From the NCBI GenBank assembly GCA_017164015.1, contig CP071065.1:7159501-7223500 (forward strand): a stretch of DNA of 64,000 bases. The letters run 5' to 3'. Below the pieces are notes generated by a model that saw only the letters and a program-made list of their open reading frames with translations, searched no databases and was not told the DNA's origin. This stretch comes from Nostoc sp. UHCC 0702. Lineage in GTDB: Bacteria; Cyanobacteriota; Cyanobacteriia; Cyanobacteriales; Nostocaceae. The position numbers were made by a program, and so were the translations under genes. Positions 53,333-62,319 of the stretch are shown piece by piece (position 1 is the first letter of the stretch; each line of letters starts with the position of its first letter).

Positions 53333-54541
53333 TCACGCGATTCCTGCTTCAACGATCTCTGCCTGAAAAGATCCAGGACTTACAAGTTCTCTACAGGCGT
53401 TTAGAGCCTCCGGGATACCCACGGCGGCTATTAATCTCAATCCCTCATCCAATATGTTCAAAGCTGCATTATTGTCTCTTAGGTTGTAACTACTACATTG
53501 TGGACAAGACCATTCGCGTAGCTTTAAATCTTTAACTAATGGGTTAACAAAACGACAACAATTACAGGTCTGAGACGAAGGATAAAACGTACCAACTTTC
53601 TGCACAATTCTGTCATGCCATAAAGCTTTATATTCGAGCATGGTAACGAACTTAGACCAACTAGCGTCTGAAATACTCAAAGATAATTTATGATTCTTAA
53701 CCATGTTGGTGACTCGCAAATCTTCGATACAGATAATACTATTTTCTTTAATTAGGCGAGTTGAAAGTTTGTGTAGAAAGTCATCTCTCAAATTCGTAAT
53801 ACGTTCGTAGGTACGAGCCAGCTTGATTTTTGCTTTGACTCTATTACTACTACCTTTTACAGTGCGGGATAGTTTTTTGTGTGCTTTACGTAACTTCCTT
53901 TTTTGAGTCCGGTAATATTTGGGATTATCTACAACTTCACCATTGCTTGTAACAAGATAAGAATTAATTCCCAGGTCTAAACCAATATTTTGAGCCACTA
54001 TTGAGTGTCTCTCCATCTCTGTTTCACACAGAATACTAGCAATATATTTATCTGATGAAGTACGAGTTACAGTAACATTTACAAGTTTTCCAGTAATTTC
54101 CTGAGATTTATGAAACTTCACCCATCCTAGCTTGGGAAGCTTTAAACGATTCTCAATTACCTGAATGTTGCCATTAGTCAGGTTGGTTTTGTAAGACTGC
54201 TTGCACCCATGCTTCTTTTTGAATTTAGGAAAGCATACGTTTTTTCTACCTTTAATTTTCTTGAAGTCAGCAAAAAAGTTTTTGTATGCTGTCTCTAAAT
54301 TCCTAAGTGAGTTTTGTAAGGCAAACTTATCTACCTCTTGGAGCCATTCGACTTCTTTCTTGAGTAGAGTTAGTCGCTGACTACAAGCATTATAGTTTAA
54401 CGTTTTTTGCTCGGTGAGGTATAACTCTTGTTTTAATGCTAGGAAGTGGTTATACACAAACCTTGCACAACCAATACTCTTATTAATTAAGACTTCTTGG
54501 TTGTGGTTAAGAATGAGTGTAACTTTAAACGCTTTCTGCAT
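53333..54541 (-). CDS. tnpB: TnpB RNA-guided nuclease, second element
   Basis: 402 residues. RuvC-like triad D189 in IGLDLGINSYL, E273 in ICIEDLRV and D356 in NLRDNNAALNI are all present. The zinc finger is CNCC...CPQC. The N-terminus KAFKVTLILNHNQEVLINKSIGCARFVYNHFL is the usual OrfB start. This copy differs clearly from the one at 30.5 kb, so the two elements belong to different groups. The omega RNA should cover the tnpB 3' end and hairpin near 53330 on the minus strand. Confidence 0.93.
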   Translation of the reverse strand: MQKAFKVTLILNHNQEVLINKSIGCARFVYNHFLALKQELYLTEQKTLNYNACSQRLTLLKKEVEWLQEVDKFALQNSLRNLETAYKNFFADFKKIKGRKNVCFPKFKKKHGCKQSYKTNLTNGNIQVIENRLKLPKLGWVKFHKSQEITGKLVNVTVTRTSSDKYIASILCETEMERHSIVAQNIGLDLGINSYLVTSNGEVVDNPKYYRTQKRKLRKAHKKLSRTVKGSSNRVKAKIKLARTYERITNLRDDFLHKLSTRLIKENSIICIEDLRVTNMVKNHKLSLSISDASWSKFVTMLEYKALWHDRIVQKVGTFYPSSQTCNCCRFVNPLVKDLKLREWSCPQCSSYNLRDNNAALNILDEGLRLIAAVGIPEALNACRELVSPGSFQAEIVEAGIA

Positions 54542-54929
54542 TTTGGTTCTCTATGTATTTCTTCACTTGTGCTTCTGTATTTTCTGAAACAGTGCTTACA
54601 AAATATGAAGGATTCCAAAGATGACCTCCCCACAACTTTTTTTTGAGTTCGGGAAATTTTAAAAATAGCTTTCTAGCTGATATTCCTTTTAGCATTTTGA
54701 CTATATTCGGAATAGTGTGCTGAGGCGTTGCAGATACTAAAACATGAACATGATCCTCTACTACCTCAAGACTCTCGACTTTAAATTTATAGATAATTGC
54801 CGTCTCAATTAGAACCTCTTTCAGGAACTCAGCTATTTCATCCTTCAGTACCTTGTGTCTATACTTAACACACCATACAATATGATATTCAATTGCGTAA
54901 ACGTAGCCTCTGCACTGTTTTACTTCCAT
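54525..54929 (-). CDS. tnpA: TnpA, IS200-family Y1 transposase, second element
   Basis: 134 residues with H60-V-H62 in EDHVHVLVSATP and Y125 in VKKYIENQ. HIVWCVKYRHKVL is typical of IS200 TnpA. The gene overlaps tnpB by 17 bp. Complete and probably functional. Confidence 0.94.
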   Translation of the reverse strand: MEVKQCRGYVYAIEYHIVWCVKYRHKVLKDEIAEFLKEVLIETAIIYKFKVESLEVVEDHVHVLVSATPQHTIPNIVKMLKGISARKLFLKFPELKKKLWGGHLWNPSYFVSTVSENTEAQVKKYIENQNAESV

Positions 54930-55030
54930 AATTTATCTTACCATGTGCATGACCATAAAAAGAAAAAAAATATGGAAATATGGAGCGCCTAACTCATGAC
55001 TTCTAGTCACGAGTGTGCGGCTTGCAGAAA

Positions 55031-56023
55031 TCAAAACACTATTGTCCAACCCTGTTGTTGGGTATCTTTTTTAGTGTAAGAAACACCGTCAATTTTGAGT
55101 CCTTTATCATCCAAAAGGGTAATAATACCGCCATTATTGTCTAATTGGATGCCATCTTTACCTAAAGGCACTCTCACAACTTCACCTGCATTAATAATGC
55201 CACTGAGGCGTTGCTTGCGCTTGGTTCGATCTGCAAGTGCCCAACCATTTAAGTCTACTTTTTGGGCTGAGGTATTGATTAAACTGACTGTCTCTTTGCC
55301 TACGTCGTCTCCCAAGGGATTCACCAAAGCAGCAACAATGCGAATTGACGCTGTTGTGGCTGGAATTACCACATCGATTCTGTTGCCGGTGGTGTCGTCG
55401 GTATGGAAGGACTGGGACTGGAAGGCTAAGAAGATACCTACCCACTGATTCCGGGTTGGATAATGAATCAGCAGTCCGCCATCTTGCCAAACACCATTAT
55501 CTTTTTGAAATTGACCGGCATTACCCTGGTTCATGTGGATATCATGGATACCATTACCAGGAAGAAAACCAAAATACTTGTCCTTCACATCTGGTTCTGG
55601 GCCCCACCTTTCACCAAAGGGATAGAGGACTGCATCTGATGATGCGATCGCCCGTGCAATGTATAGTTCTAGTAATTCGTTGAGGTCGTTGTCTGGCCCT
55701 GGCACATTATATGGCAACGGTTTCATCTGAGCCGGATCGAAAAAATTCCCCCGAATGTAATCTAAAGCTATTCCTCCAGGTTTGCTGACCAACTCATGGA
55801 ACCCGGCATCTAATTCTTGTAGTTCCTTTGTAATGGGATGAGAAAAATTTTCGTCTACAAAGTACAGTAATTCTGAGGGACTTTCCTTTGATTTGACGTT
55901 GATAGCAATGCGATACTTTTGTTTCTCGTCAGTCACAAGCACTTGGTAATGAGGGGTAGAACCTTCTCCAAGTTTGCGATTTATAGCCCGACTTTTGAGA
56001 ACACCGTAATTTTTTAAAGCCAT
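55031..56023 (-). CDS. DUF2278 protein with C-terminal lamin-tail domain
   Basis: 330 residues. Residues 1-225 are DUF2278 (YukJ-like): MALKNYGVLKSRAI, STPHYQVLV, LDYIRGNFF, FGERWGPEP-D-YF-F-PGNGIHDIHMNQGN and a catalytic-looking DGGLLIHYP. The last 100 residues form an LTD-like beta sandwich (VSLINTSAQKVDLNGWALADRTKRKQRL...GIITLLDDKGLKIDGVSY). LTD domains often localise hydrolases to nucleic acid or surfaces. No signal peptide. The enzymatic role is not established. Confidence 0.85.
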   Translation of the reverse strand: MALKNYGVLKSRAINRKLGEGSTPHYQVLVTDEKQKYRIAINVKSKESPSELLYFVDENFSHPITKELQELDAGFHELVSKPGGIALDYIRGNFFDPAQMKPLPYNVPGPDNDLNELLELYIARAIASSDAVLYPFGERWGPEPDVKDKYFGFLPGNGIHDIHMNQGNAGQFQKDNGVWQDGGLLIHYPTRNQWVGIFLAFQSQSFHTDDTTGNRIDVVIPATTASIRIVAALVNPLGDDVGKETVSLINTSAQKVDLNGWALADRTKRKQRLSGIINAGEVVRVPLGKDGIQLDNNGGIITLLDDKGLKIDGVSYTKKDTQQQGWTIVF

Positions 56024-56251
56024 CTATTTCTCCTCAATTTTAAGGTGTAAAAATACAACGCAGAGGGAAGCAGGGAATACAAGGGGAATAACGACTGACA
56101 ACTGACTTGTCAACTCTGTTATTTACAGTGTATATCCTGCTTTAATTGATATATTTTGTAACTATAAAAACAGTACACTACTAATAATATGCTTCAGTGT
56201 TATTCAGCATGATAGTACCCTATGGGGTGATTTTTCCTTCTCTGTAACCAG

Positions 56252-56875
56252 TTAGTGACAAACAAGTGCTAGGCAATGGGGATAACCGTAGGAATTCTGT
56301 GCTTGTAATTTTGACCCCCGATATGTGTTGAATACCCAACTGGCTGTTGTCTGGAGATTGTCCATCAAATGGGCATCTTCACCAAAGGCTTCAAAGGCAA
56401 GACTCCACCAAGGATGATCCTGAATTAGCAGATGTGTAATTTCCACATGACAACCATTTTGTGTATGTTCATTGGCAGCAATTGGTTGTACTGAAAAGTT
56501 AGGTAAAACTTGATAAGCTTGGGAGTACCGAAGTTTCTGGACATTTATCCAAGATGAACTACCTACAACCTGTACAAGCTGAAAACTTTCGTCGCTAGGA
56601 TCATCACACAGCCACTTGCCCCATTTTTCGACCATACCCTCAACCAATTCCCCAAAACGCAATACACCGAATTCTGCTTTGCGCCATTTAACTTCGAGCC
56701 GTCCTTGCCGCAGTTTGATTCCTAGGTAATTACATTCTGGAGTGTAGAGATATCTATCTTGCCGTTCTTCTGGTGCTTGCATTTGGTCAATCAGACAATT
56801 TTGCTGAAACCAAACTTCAATGTCTTCCGGTATTTTACCAGGATAAAACCAGCGCAATTCGTTACTTGTGAGCAT
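56252..56875 (-). CDS. hypothetical protein, CYTH-like in shape
   Basis: 207 residues: NELRWFYPGKIPEDIEVWFQQN, RQDRYLYTPECNYLGIKLRQGRLEVKWRKAE at the N-terminus, with regularly spaced beta strands rich in E, R and K. This charged-strand pattern resembles a CYTH/triphosphate tunnel protein, but the signature ExExK is not clear. C-terminal HPWWSLAFEAFGED is conserved-looking. It is divergent from the PsbP-like gene. Confidence 0.6.
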   Translation of the reverse strand: MLTSNELRWFYPGKIPEDIEVWFQQNCLIDQMQAPEERQDRYLYTPECNYLGIKLRQGRLEVKWRKAEFGVLRFGELVEGMVEKWGKWLCDDPSDESFQLVQVVGSSSWINVQKLRYSQAYQVLPNFSVQPIAANEHTQNGCHVEITHLLIQDHPWWSLAFEAFGEDAHLMDNLQTTASWVFNTYRGSKLQAQNSYGYPHCLALVCH

Positions 56876-57176
56876 AAATTTGTCTAGTCAGTTGTCAATG
56901 GTCAGTGGTCAGTTGTCAGGAGTTAAAGCTTTTCGGACAGGGGAAAGGTTTAAATCTTTCCTTTTCCCTTTGCGTTGCCTGCCTCCCCATCCCCTCATCC
57001 CCTCATCCCCCTATCTCCCCTGCTCCCCATCCCCTCATCTCCCATCTCCCCTGCTCCCCATCCCCCCATCCCCCATCTCCCCATCTCCCCATCCGCAACT
57101 GCCCGCTTGATGGGACAATGTAAACGATAAATCATACTTGGCTTTTATTGCTCCCAGCCCAAAGGAATCTGTAAAA
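56876..57176. repeat. intergenic region with low-complexity repeats
   Basis: GTCAGTTG-type units, then about 110 bp of CCCCATC/CTCATCC units (56990-57095). Small frames across this Pro/Ser-coding DNA are artefacts. Confidence 0.75.
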
Positions 57177-57722
57177 ATGTGGAAACGAATTGCATTTATT
57201 TTGCTATTGGTATTGAGTGTCAGCCTGAGTAATCCTGGTGTAGCTGCTGCGGCTGGATTTAAAAGTTTTGTAGATACTACTGATGGTTATGAGTTTTTAT
57301 ACCCTAATGGCTGGTTGCAGGTAAAAGTTGCTAATGGCCCTGATGTGGTGTTCCACGATTTGATTGAAGTATCTGAAAATGTATCTGTGGTTATTAGTCC
57401 AGTTCCCGATGACAAAACTTTGGCAGAACTAGGAGCGCCAACGGAAGTAGGGTATAAACTAGGAAAAGCTGCTCTTGCTCCTCCTGATTCTGGTCGTACA
57501 GCCGAATTAGTTAATGCCCTTGAGCGAGAATCTAAAGGGAAAACATACTACATTTTAGAGTATTTGGTGAAACTTCCAAATCAGCAACAACGGCATAACA
57601 TCGCTAGCGTTGCTGTCAGCCGTGGCAAGCTTTTTACCTTTAACGCTTCGATACCTGAAAAACGTTGGCAGAGAGTTAAACGGACTATGGAAGATGTTGT
57701 AAATTCTTTTTCTGTTTATTAG
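57177..57722 (+). CDS. PsbP-like photosystem II protein (CyanoP group)
   Basis: 181 residues from the ATG at 57177, after AAAGGA. Signal peptide WKRIAFILLLVLSVSLSNPGVAAAA, then the PsbP fold: FVDTTDGYEFLYPNGWLQVKV, DVVFHDLIEVSENVSVVISPV, LGAPTEVGYKLGK and the final FNASIPEKRWQRVKRTMEDVVNSF. PsbP homologues assist photosystem II assembly or oxygen evolution in the lumen. There is no Cys at the cleavage site, so lipidation known for some CyanoP proteins seems absent. Confidence 0.87.
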   Translation: MWKRIAFILLLVLSVSLSNPGVAAAAGFKSFVDTTDGYEFLYPNGWLQVKVANGPDVVFHDLIEVSENVSVVISPVPDDKTLAELGAPTEVGYKLGKAALAPPDSGRTAELVNALERESKGKTYYILEYLVKLPNQQQRHNIASVAVSRGKLFTFNASIPEKRWQRVKRTMEDVVNSFSVY

Positions 57723-57800
57723 TCAATAGTCAATAGTCAATAGTCAATAGTCAATAGTCAATAGTCAATAGTCAGTTGTCAGTTGTCAGTTGTTATTCCC
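57721..57800. repeat. heptameric tandem repeats (STRR)
   Basis: About seven units of AGTCAAT are followed by GTCAGTT units. Confidence 0.9.
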
Positions 57801-57851
57801 CTTGTCCCCCCTGCACCCCTGCACCCCTGCTCCCCATCCCCCCAGCTCCCT

Positions 57852-58445
57852 ATGGGTATCCCAACCTTTGTACTTGCCTCTGCTTCCCCTGCACGGCTTC
57901 GCTTGCTGCAAACTGTTGGTATTAAACCGATAGTTCAACCCAGTGATTACGATGAGTCGCAAATTCAACTCAGTGATCCTGCACAGTTGGTGCAAACTCT
58001 TGCCCAACACAAGGCAGAAACTGTCGCCTCTGGGTTTGAATCAGCTTTAATTATGGGCTGTGATTCAGTTTTGGCGGTCAATGGTGAGATTCATGGTAAG
58101 CCAGTGGATGCCTCGGAAGCGATCGCTCGCTGGCAATTAATGCAAGGTAATTTTGGTGACTTGTATACTGGGCATGTACTGATTGACCTTTGCCAAAAGC
58201 GCACTATAGTAAGGTGTCAGGTGACAAGGGTTTATTTTGCTCAAATGAGCGATCGCGCTATTAAAGCTTATGTTGCCACAGGCGAACCCCTCAAGTGTGC
58301 TGGTGCTTTCGCTCTTGAAGGTTTTGGTAGTCTATTCGTAGAAAAAATCGCAGGTTGTCACAGTAACGTTATTGGACTGAGCTTACCTCTGCTACGGCAA
58401 ATGCTAGCAGAACTGGGGTACGATGTCGTCGATTTCTGGCAATAG
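57852..58445 (+). CDS. Maf-family nucleotide pyrophosphatase
   Basis: 197 residues from the ATG at 57852; earlier in-frame starts run into repeat DNA. Maf signatures: [17 protein letters not shown], the [15 protein letters not shown] block, TGHVLI, and [38 protein letters not shown]. Maf proteins hydrolyse non-canonical or canonical NTPs (dTTP/UTP/modified) and slow septation when in excess. Substrate class not assigned here. Confidence 0.93.
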   Translation: [197 protein letters not shown]

Positions 58446-58589
58446 ATTAATTTAGTAGTCAGGAAGTGAGCCACTGCGCCCTCGCCGACAACATTTAAGT
58501 TGCATATCTAATTGTGTTGACTGATAACTGATAACTGATGACTGTCATCGATCATCAGTCATCAATCAACTACTTAGATGTGTTTTAGC

Positions 58590-59096
58590 TTATCCCGGAA
58601 GTTGCTTTTTGAGTGCTTCCAAAGAAGCCCAGCGGTTATCAACAGGCTTGTCTGAATTATCGGCTTTACTGGTCAAAATACCAGGACAATTGAGATCACA
58701 CAATTGACGCTGAGGCATTTCTAAACACATCTGTTCATACAACCATTCAGCCGGATAAAAATAACCATCAGGTAATAAGGTTTCTACTAAATCTTCCATA
58801 GCCACTTCCCTTTCTAAAGGCAAGTCATTTGCTTGATTAGCGGTTTCATCTAACCAGATGATTTCCTTATTATCAACCGTTAAACGATGATTATACTGCT
58901 GCAAGCAGCGGTTACAAGTACAAGTAATAATTGCCTCTGCTTGACCGGAGACTTCCAGGTAATTGCCGTGATGCTGGACGCGAACGCGGCCGCGAACTGG
59001 TGTCAACGTTTCCAGACCAGGCAGAAACTCGTTAACCTGAATTTCCTCTGTCCGCTCCGGGGCTTTGGTTAGCTGCGGAATATAAATTGCGTCCAT
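58590..59096 (-). CDS. DUF177 (YceD-like) protein
   Basis: 168 residues with the central CTCNRCLQQY motif after VSGQAEAIITC, and a C-terminal CLEMPQRQLC-LNCPG segment, the usual YceD features with probable metal-binding cysteines. In plants and bacteria DUF177 proteins act in 23S rRNA accumulation. It lies downstream of jag on the same strand, consistent with the translation and RNA processing theme of the rpmH operon. Confidence 0.88.
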   Translation of the reverse strand: MDAIYIPQLTKAPERTEEIQVNEFLPGLETLTPVRGRVRVQHHGNYLEVSGQAEAIITCTCNRCLQQYNHRLTVDNKEIIWLDETANQANDLPLEREVAMEDLVETLLPDGYFYPAEWLYEQMCLEMPQRQLCDLNCPGILTSKADNSDKPVDNRWASLEALKKQLPG

Positions 59097-59372
59097 AGGA
59101 TTTGTGAGACATCCTCACGAAAATTTATGTTTTTTAGTGATGACTGCTGACTGTTGACTGCCAACAGGAAGTTAGAAAAATTACAATGAGATACTTTTTA
59201 GTTATCAGTCCTTTAGTTTAGTTTTTAGCGACAACAGTGCTTCTGAAGTTTTATGAGTTATGGTCTGTAAGCTATAAATTTTTACTTAATTCCTAAATTC
59301 TCACAACGAACTTTTACTGTTATTCTAAACTCCTAATTCCTAACTCCTAACTCCTAACTCTTAATTCCTAAC
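59097..59372. other. intergenic region
   Basis: 275 bp between jag and the DUF177 gene. It ends in ACTCCTA heptamers (59335-59372). No gene. Confidence 0.6.
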
Positions 59373-59888
59373 TTATTCAAATGAAGCTGGACGTACAACC
59401 AAATGACGATGCGGCTCTTTACCACGACTGAAGGTTTCCAAATCTCTAAAGTCTTTTAAGAAGGTATGGATTTGACGGCGTTCGGCTGAACTGAGAGATT
59501 TTATTTCCACTTCTTGACCAAAAGAACGCACTTCATCAGCAGCAGCTTCTGCTAATGAGCGAATTTCTGCTTGTCTTTTAAGTCGGTAGCCATTCAATTC
59601 AATGGTGTAAGAAGCTTGGCCCTCCTGCGGTTGGCTCAGGTTTAAAATGGAATTAGCTAGATACTGAATTGCATCTAGCACAGAACCATCAGGGCCAATC
59701 AAAACTTGAATTTGTTGTGGTGTGAGATTGGTTTCATCAATCGTCAACCAATAGTTATCTGGTTCTTGGGAATCACTGTCTTGAGATTGGGCGGCTTCTA
59801 AATTACCCTGAATCTCAGCTGATATCCCAGTGAGTTCCAGCAGTGTTTTTAACCACTGCTGACCTCGCTGCATGGGACTGTCGCTCAT
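59373..59888 (-). CDS. Jag/KhpB-like R3H-domain RNA-binding protein
   Basis: 171 residues. A KH-like segment (TPQQIQVLIGPDGSVLDAIQYLANSIL) carries a variant GxxG-like loop (GPDG). The C-terminal R3H domain has LSSAERRQIHTFLKD and SRGKEPHRHLVVRP. It starts 4 bp after yidC ends, and genomic linkage with yidC and rnpA is conserved in many bacteria. It binds RNA and probably links membrane insertion and cell-envelope control. Confidence 0.9.
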   Translation of the reverse strand: MSDSPMQRGQQWLKTLLELTGISAEIQGNLEAAQSQDSDSQEPDNYWLTIDETNLTPQQIQVLIGPDGSVLDAIQYLANSILNLSQPQEGQASYTIELNGYRLKRQAEIRSLAEAAADEVRSFGQEVEIKSLSSAERRQIHTFLKDFRDLETFSRGKEPHRHLVVRPASFE

Positions 59889-59891
59889 CTA

Positions 59892-61037
59892 TTAACCTGT
59901 AGTCTTTTTCTTAGAACTTTTTGGTTCAAAGGGTAACGCCTTTGGTTCTGCGATCGCAGCTTCTTTTTCTTGGGTAGCTACGATTTTTTGCAGTTCCTCT
60001 GGTAGAGGTTCGCGGGAGAGAAGATAGGTTTGGGCGGTTTGGAAAATATTTCCAATCACCATATACATCAACACCCCAGCAGGTAGGGGGAAGAACAAAA
60101 ACATCCCAGAAAATATAACTGGGGTGATTTTGTTAACCGTATCTTGTTGTGGGTTGCCACCACTGGAATTTTGCCCAGAAAGTGCTTGGCTCACATAAAG
60201 GCTGATCCCAAAGAATACTATCATTGCCACGATATCCCAGTGGATAGTGCCATCGGGATCTTGGGCACCAACCCTACCTAAAGCATCGATGAACAAAAAT
60301 CCTTTATCGGCTGCTAGACCTGGAATAGTGCCTTGAATCGTCACATCTCCTGCTTGTAGGGCTTCTATATTGCCCTCAGCATCGATTTTGATTCTATCTT
60401 CGCCTTTGATGATCTTCCATTCAGGAATCAACTTGTTATCAGGGTGTTCTGCTAAAAGCACCTGAAATGGTTTGCCTTCGAGGGTCTGATATTGTATTTT
60501 GGTGTGTTCTCCCACGGCTAATTTATTGCCGCCAGGAAGGATAGCAGTTACGGGAATATGCTCCCCATCAGCAACATAGATGTTTTGGGGAGCAGTAGCA
60601 AAAGCTTGGGGTTGAATTCGTTCGATTTGTTCAGCGGGAAAGACTTGCAGGTTGACAGAGTAGTTCACTCCGGCAAAAGGCGAACCCCGCAAAGTGGCAA
60701 ACAGCGCTAATAGAACTGGCATTTGCAACAGCAGTGGTAAACATCCTGCTAGTGGGTTGCCAAATTCCTTTTGGACATTGACCATTTCCTCTTGCTGCTT
60801 CTGTGCATCGTCCTTGTAACGCTCTTTGATTTCCGCCATCCGCTTTTGCATCAGAGGTTGCACAATTCGCATCCGCCGCATACTACGAATTGAACCAGCA
60901 CTCAGGGGATAGAGCGCAAAGCGGATTATCAATGTCAAGGCAACGATCGCCAATCCATAGCTAGGCACAATGCCATAGAAAAAATCTATGATTGGCAGCA
61001 TTACGTTGTTCGAGAGAAACCCGATACCAAAATCCAT
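59892..61037 (-). CDS. yidC: YidC/Oxa1 membrane protein insertase
   Basis: 381 residues. N-terminal helix, IIRFALYPLSAGSIRSMRRMRIVQPLMQKRMAEIKERYKDD (the YidC/Oxa1 block), then NPLAGCLPLLLQMPVLLALFATLR, and C-terminal PLPAGVLMYMVIGNIFQTAQTYLL. Between these is an unusually long lumenal loop (about 130-240) with a beta-rich, Ig-like pattern. It inserts thylakoid and plasma membrane proteins. The tail is Lys-rich, as in ribosome-binding YidC proteins. Confidence 0.94.
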   Translation of the reverse strand: MDFGIGFLSNNVMLPIIDFFYGIVPSYGLAIVALTLIIRFALYPLSAGSIRSMRRMRIVQPLMQKRMAEIKERYKDDAQKQQEEMVNVQKEFGNPLAGCLPLLLQMPVLLALFATLRGSPFAGVNYSVNLQVFPAEQIERIQPQAFATAPQNIYVADGEHIPVTAILPGGNKLAVGEHTKIQYQTLEGKPFQVLLAEHPDNKLIPEWKIIKGEDRIKIDAEGNIEALQAGDVTIQGTIPGLAADKGFLFIDALGRVGAQDPDGTIHWDIVAMIVFFGISLYVSQALSGQNSSGGNPQQDTVNKITPVIFSGMFLFFPLPAGVLMYMVIGNIFQTAQTYLLSREPLPEELQKIVATQEKEAAIAEPKALPFEPKSSKKKTTG

Positions 61038-61189
61038 TATTCTGAATTCAACCTGAGGTACTGTAAATTGAACTGAATCTAATTTATCTAAATCATGATT
61101 AATCTGCGACTATCCTAGGCTACGGATAGCCGCACTTTCAAAATGGGAATGGGGAATTGGGCATTGGGCATTGGGGAGGCAGTGCGTTG

Positions 61190-61300
61190 GGGAGCCAGCG
61201 CCGTGGTGAGGCAGTCCGATCTTGGGGGTTTCCCCCAGGAGGAACTGCCGAAAGGGTTTCCCGACAGCCGCGCGACTGGCGTCCGGCGAGCCGCTCTTGT
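61190..61300. repeat. dispersed repeat related to 12530-12575
   Basis: GAGCCAGCGC..., CTTGGGGGTTTCCCCC and GCGACTGGCG are shared in order with the reverse complement of the 12.5 kb copy, with an additional internal segment here. It lies between the PH-domain gene and yidC. Confidence 0.6.
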
Positions 61301-61360
61301 TGCATCTGCCGTCATTGGTATTCTCCCCTGCGCCCCTGCGCCCCTGCACCCCTGCTCCCA

Positions 61361-61753
61361 TCAATTGTTGGCAGCACCGCTATATTGGGGATTTTTGGCG
61401 GTGACTTTTTCGTTGATGTAGTCGTATACTTCCCGAAATTTGGGAACAGCCCGCATTTCTAGGCGACTACCATTTTTCAGGGTTAGCACCATATCTCCCC
61501 AAATGCCAACACCACGGGGCACTTTGACAACTTTGACAATTTCTGAATAAATCACGTCAGTGCGATCGCGTCCCATCCAACCGCCGATTACGGTGACTCG
61601 ACGGTCTGTGATGCGGAAGCGCAACCACAACGCCCTGACAATTGCCCCTACTGTCAATGGTATACCCACGACTGTTAACCCAATTAATAGGTTGAGAATC
61701 AAATCCCCAACGTGCGGGCCACCTTCATAAAAAACTTCTTCACGAATGCCCAT
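61361..61753 (-). CDS. PH-domain (bPH) membrane protein
   Basis: 130 residues. A hydrophobic segment (GDLILNLLIGLTVVGIPLTVGAIVRALWL) leads to FRITDRRVTVIGGWMGRDRTDVIYSEIVKVVKVPRGVGIWGDMVLTLKNG, the YdbS/bPH-type beta pattern. It overlaps rnpA by 14 bp, and this pairing is common in cyanobacteria. Role unknown, perhaps membrane attachment of the RNase P/YidC operon products. Confidence 0.82.
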   Translation of the reverse strand: MGIREEVFYEGGPHVGDLILNLLIGLTVVGIPLTVGAIVRALWLRFRITDRRVTVIGGWMGRDRTDVIYSEIVKVVKVPRGVGIWGDMVLTLKNGSRLEMRAVPKFREVYDYINEKVTAKNPQYSGAANN

Positions 61754-62162
61754 TGAATACCTCAGCTTGTGCCAACAACTGCTCTAATTCTTGCAGAAAT
61801 TGTTGGCTTACGCACTTAGATTCTGCTGCTGTTGGTTTAACAACAACCACTAGCCGCCAGCCTGGTGACAATTTCGGCAAGAAATTGTGCAAAATAGCAG
61901 TAATCTGGCGTTTAATCCGGTTGCGAACTACTGCTCTTTTACTAACTTTTGTACTAATCGAAACGCCAATTCTTGTGCTGGCAAGCTTTCCTGAGTCGGT
62001 AGGTGGTTGAGTGTTAATAACAGTATCCAAAGAAGGTTCTGTTGAACATCTAGGTCGTAAGGCTCTCAATGTGAAATGAGAACTATGACGCCGAATTCCT
62101 TCAGTGAAAACTGCTTGGAAATCTTTTCGAGATTTTAGTCGATTCGCCTTGGGCAAAGCCAC
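61740..62162 (-). CDS. rnpA: ribonuclease P protein component
   Basis: 140 residues. LPKANRLKSRKDFQAVFTEGIRR at the start and the RNR signature KRAVVRNRIKRQITAILHNF identify RnpA, which with the RNase P RNA trims tRNA 5' ends. An insertion of about 25 residues between the two blocks is typical of cyanobacteria. It lies 22 bp after rpmH. Confidence 0.95.
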   Translation of the reverse strand: MALPKANRLKSRKDFQAVFTEGIRRHSSHFTLRALRPRCSTEPSLDTVINTQPPTDSGKLASTRIGVSISTKVSKRAVVRNRIKRQITAILHNFLPKLSPGWRLVVVVKPTAAESKCVSQQFLQELEQLLAQAEVFNGHS

Positions 62163-62184
62163 AGTCGTTTTAACTTGAGATTCC

Positions 62185-62319
62185 CTAAACGCTTAGACGA
62201 TAACGCCCTCTTTTTCTTCTTGCCCTGATCACGTTTCTTCCGTCTGGTGTCCGCATTCTGGCACGAAAACCAGAGGTTCTTTTTCTCTTACGGCAAGTGC
62301 CGCCCAAGGTTCTCTGCAT
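62185..62319 (-). CDS. rpmH: 50S ribosomal protein L34
   Basis: 44 residues, MQRTLGGTCRKRKRTSGF at the start and RARRKRGRYRLSV at the end, the complete L34 pattern. The frame is too short for ordinary ORF cut-offs. AGGAG lies 6 bases before the ATG (CAGGAGAACAGT). It is the first gene of the rpmH-rnpA-PH-yidC-jag block, whose order is conserved. Confidence 0.96.
   Translation of the reverse strand: MQRTLGGTCRKRKRTSGFRARMRTPDGRNVIRARRKRGRYRLSV

Larger units (their letters stand above)
53318..55012 (-). mobile_element. IS200/IS605 element with co-directional tnpA and tnpB
   Basis: The left boundary hairpin lies in CATGACTAGAAGTCACGCG (about 53321-53339) and the right one in CATGACTTCTAGTCACGAG (54995-55013). 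tnpA precedes tnpB on the minus strand with a 17-bp overlap, as in IS608-like elements. The tnpB stop codon lies inside the left hairpin. The right end is about 20 bp from the stop of the neighbouring DUF2278 gene. Confidence 0.85.

Noticed and set aside
55345..55683. 112-codon plus-strand frame opposite the DUF2278 gene
   Set aside because: Antisense shadow with no family character.
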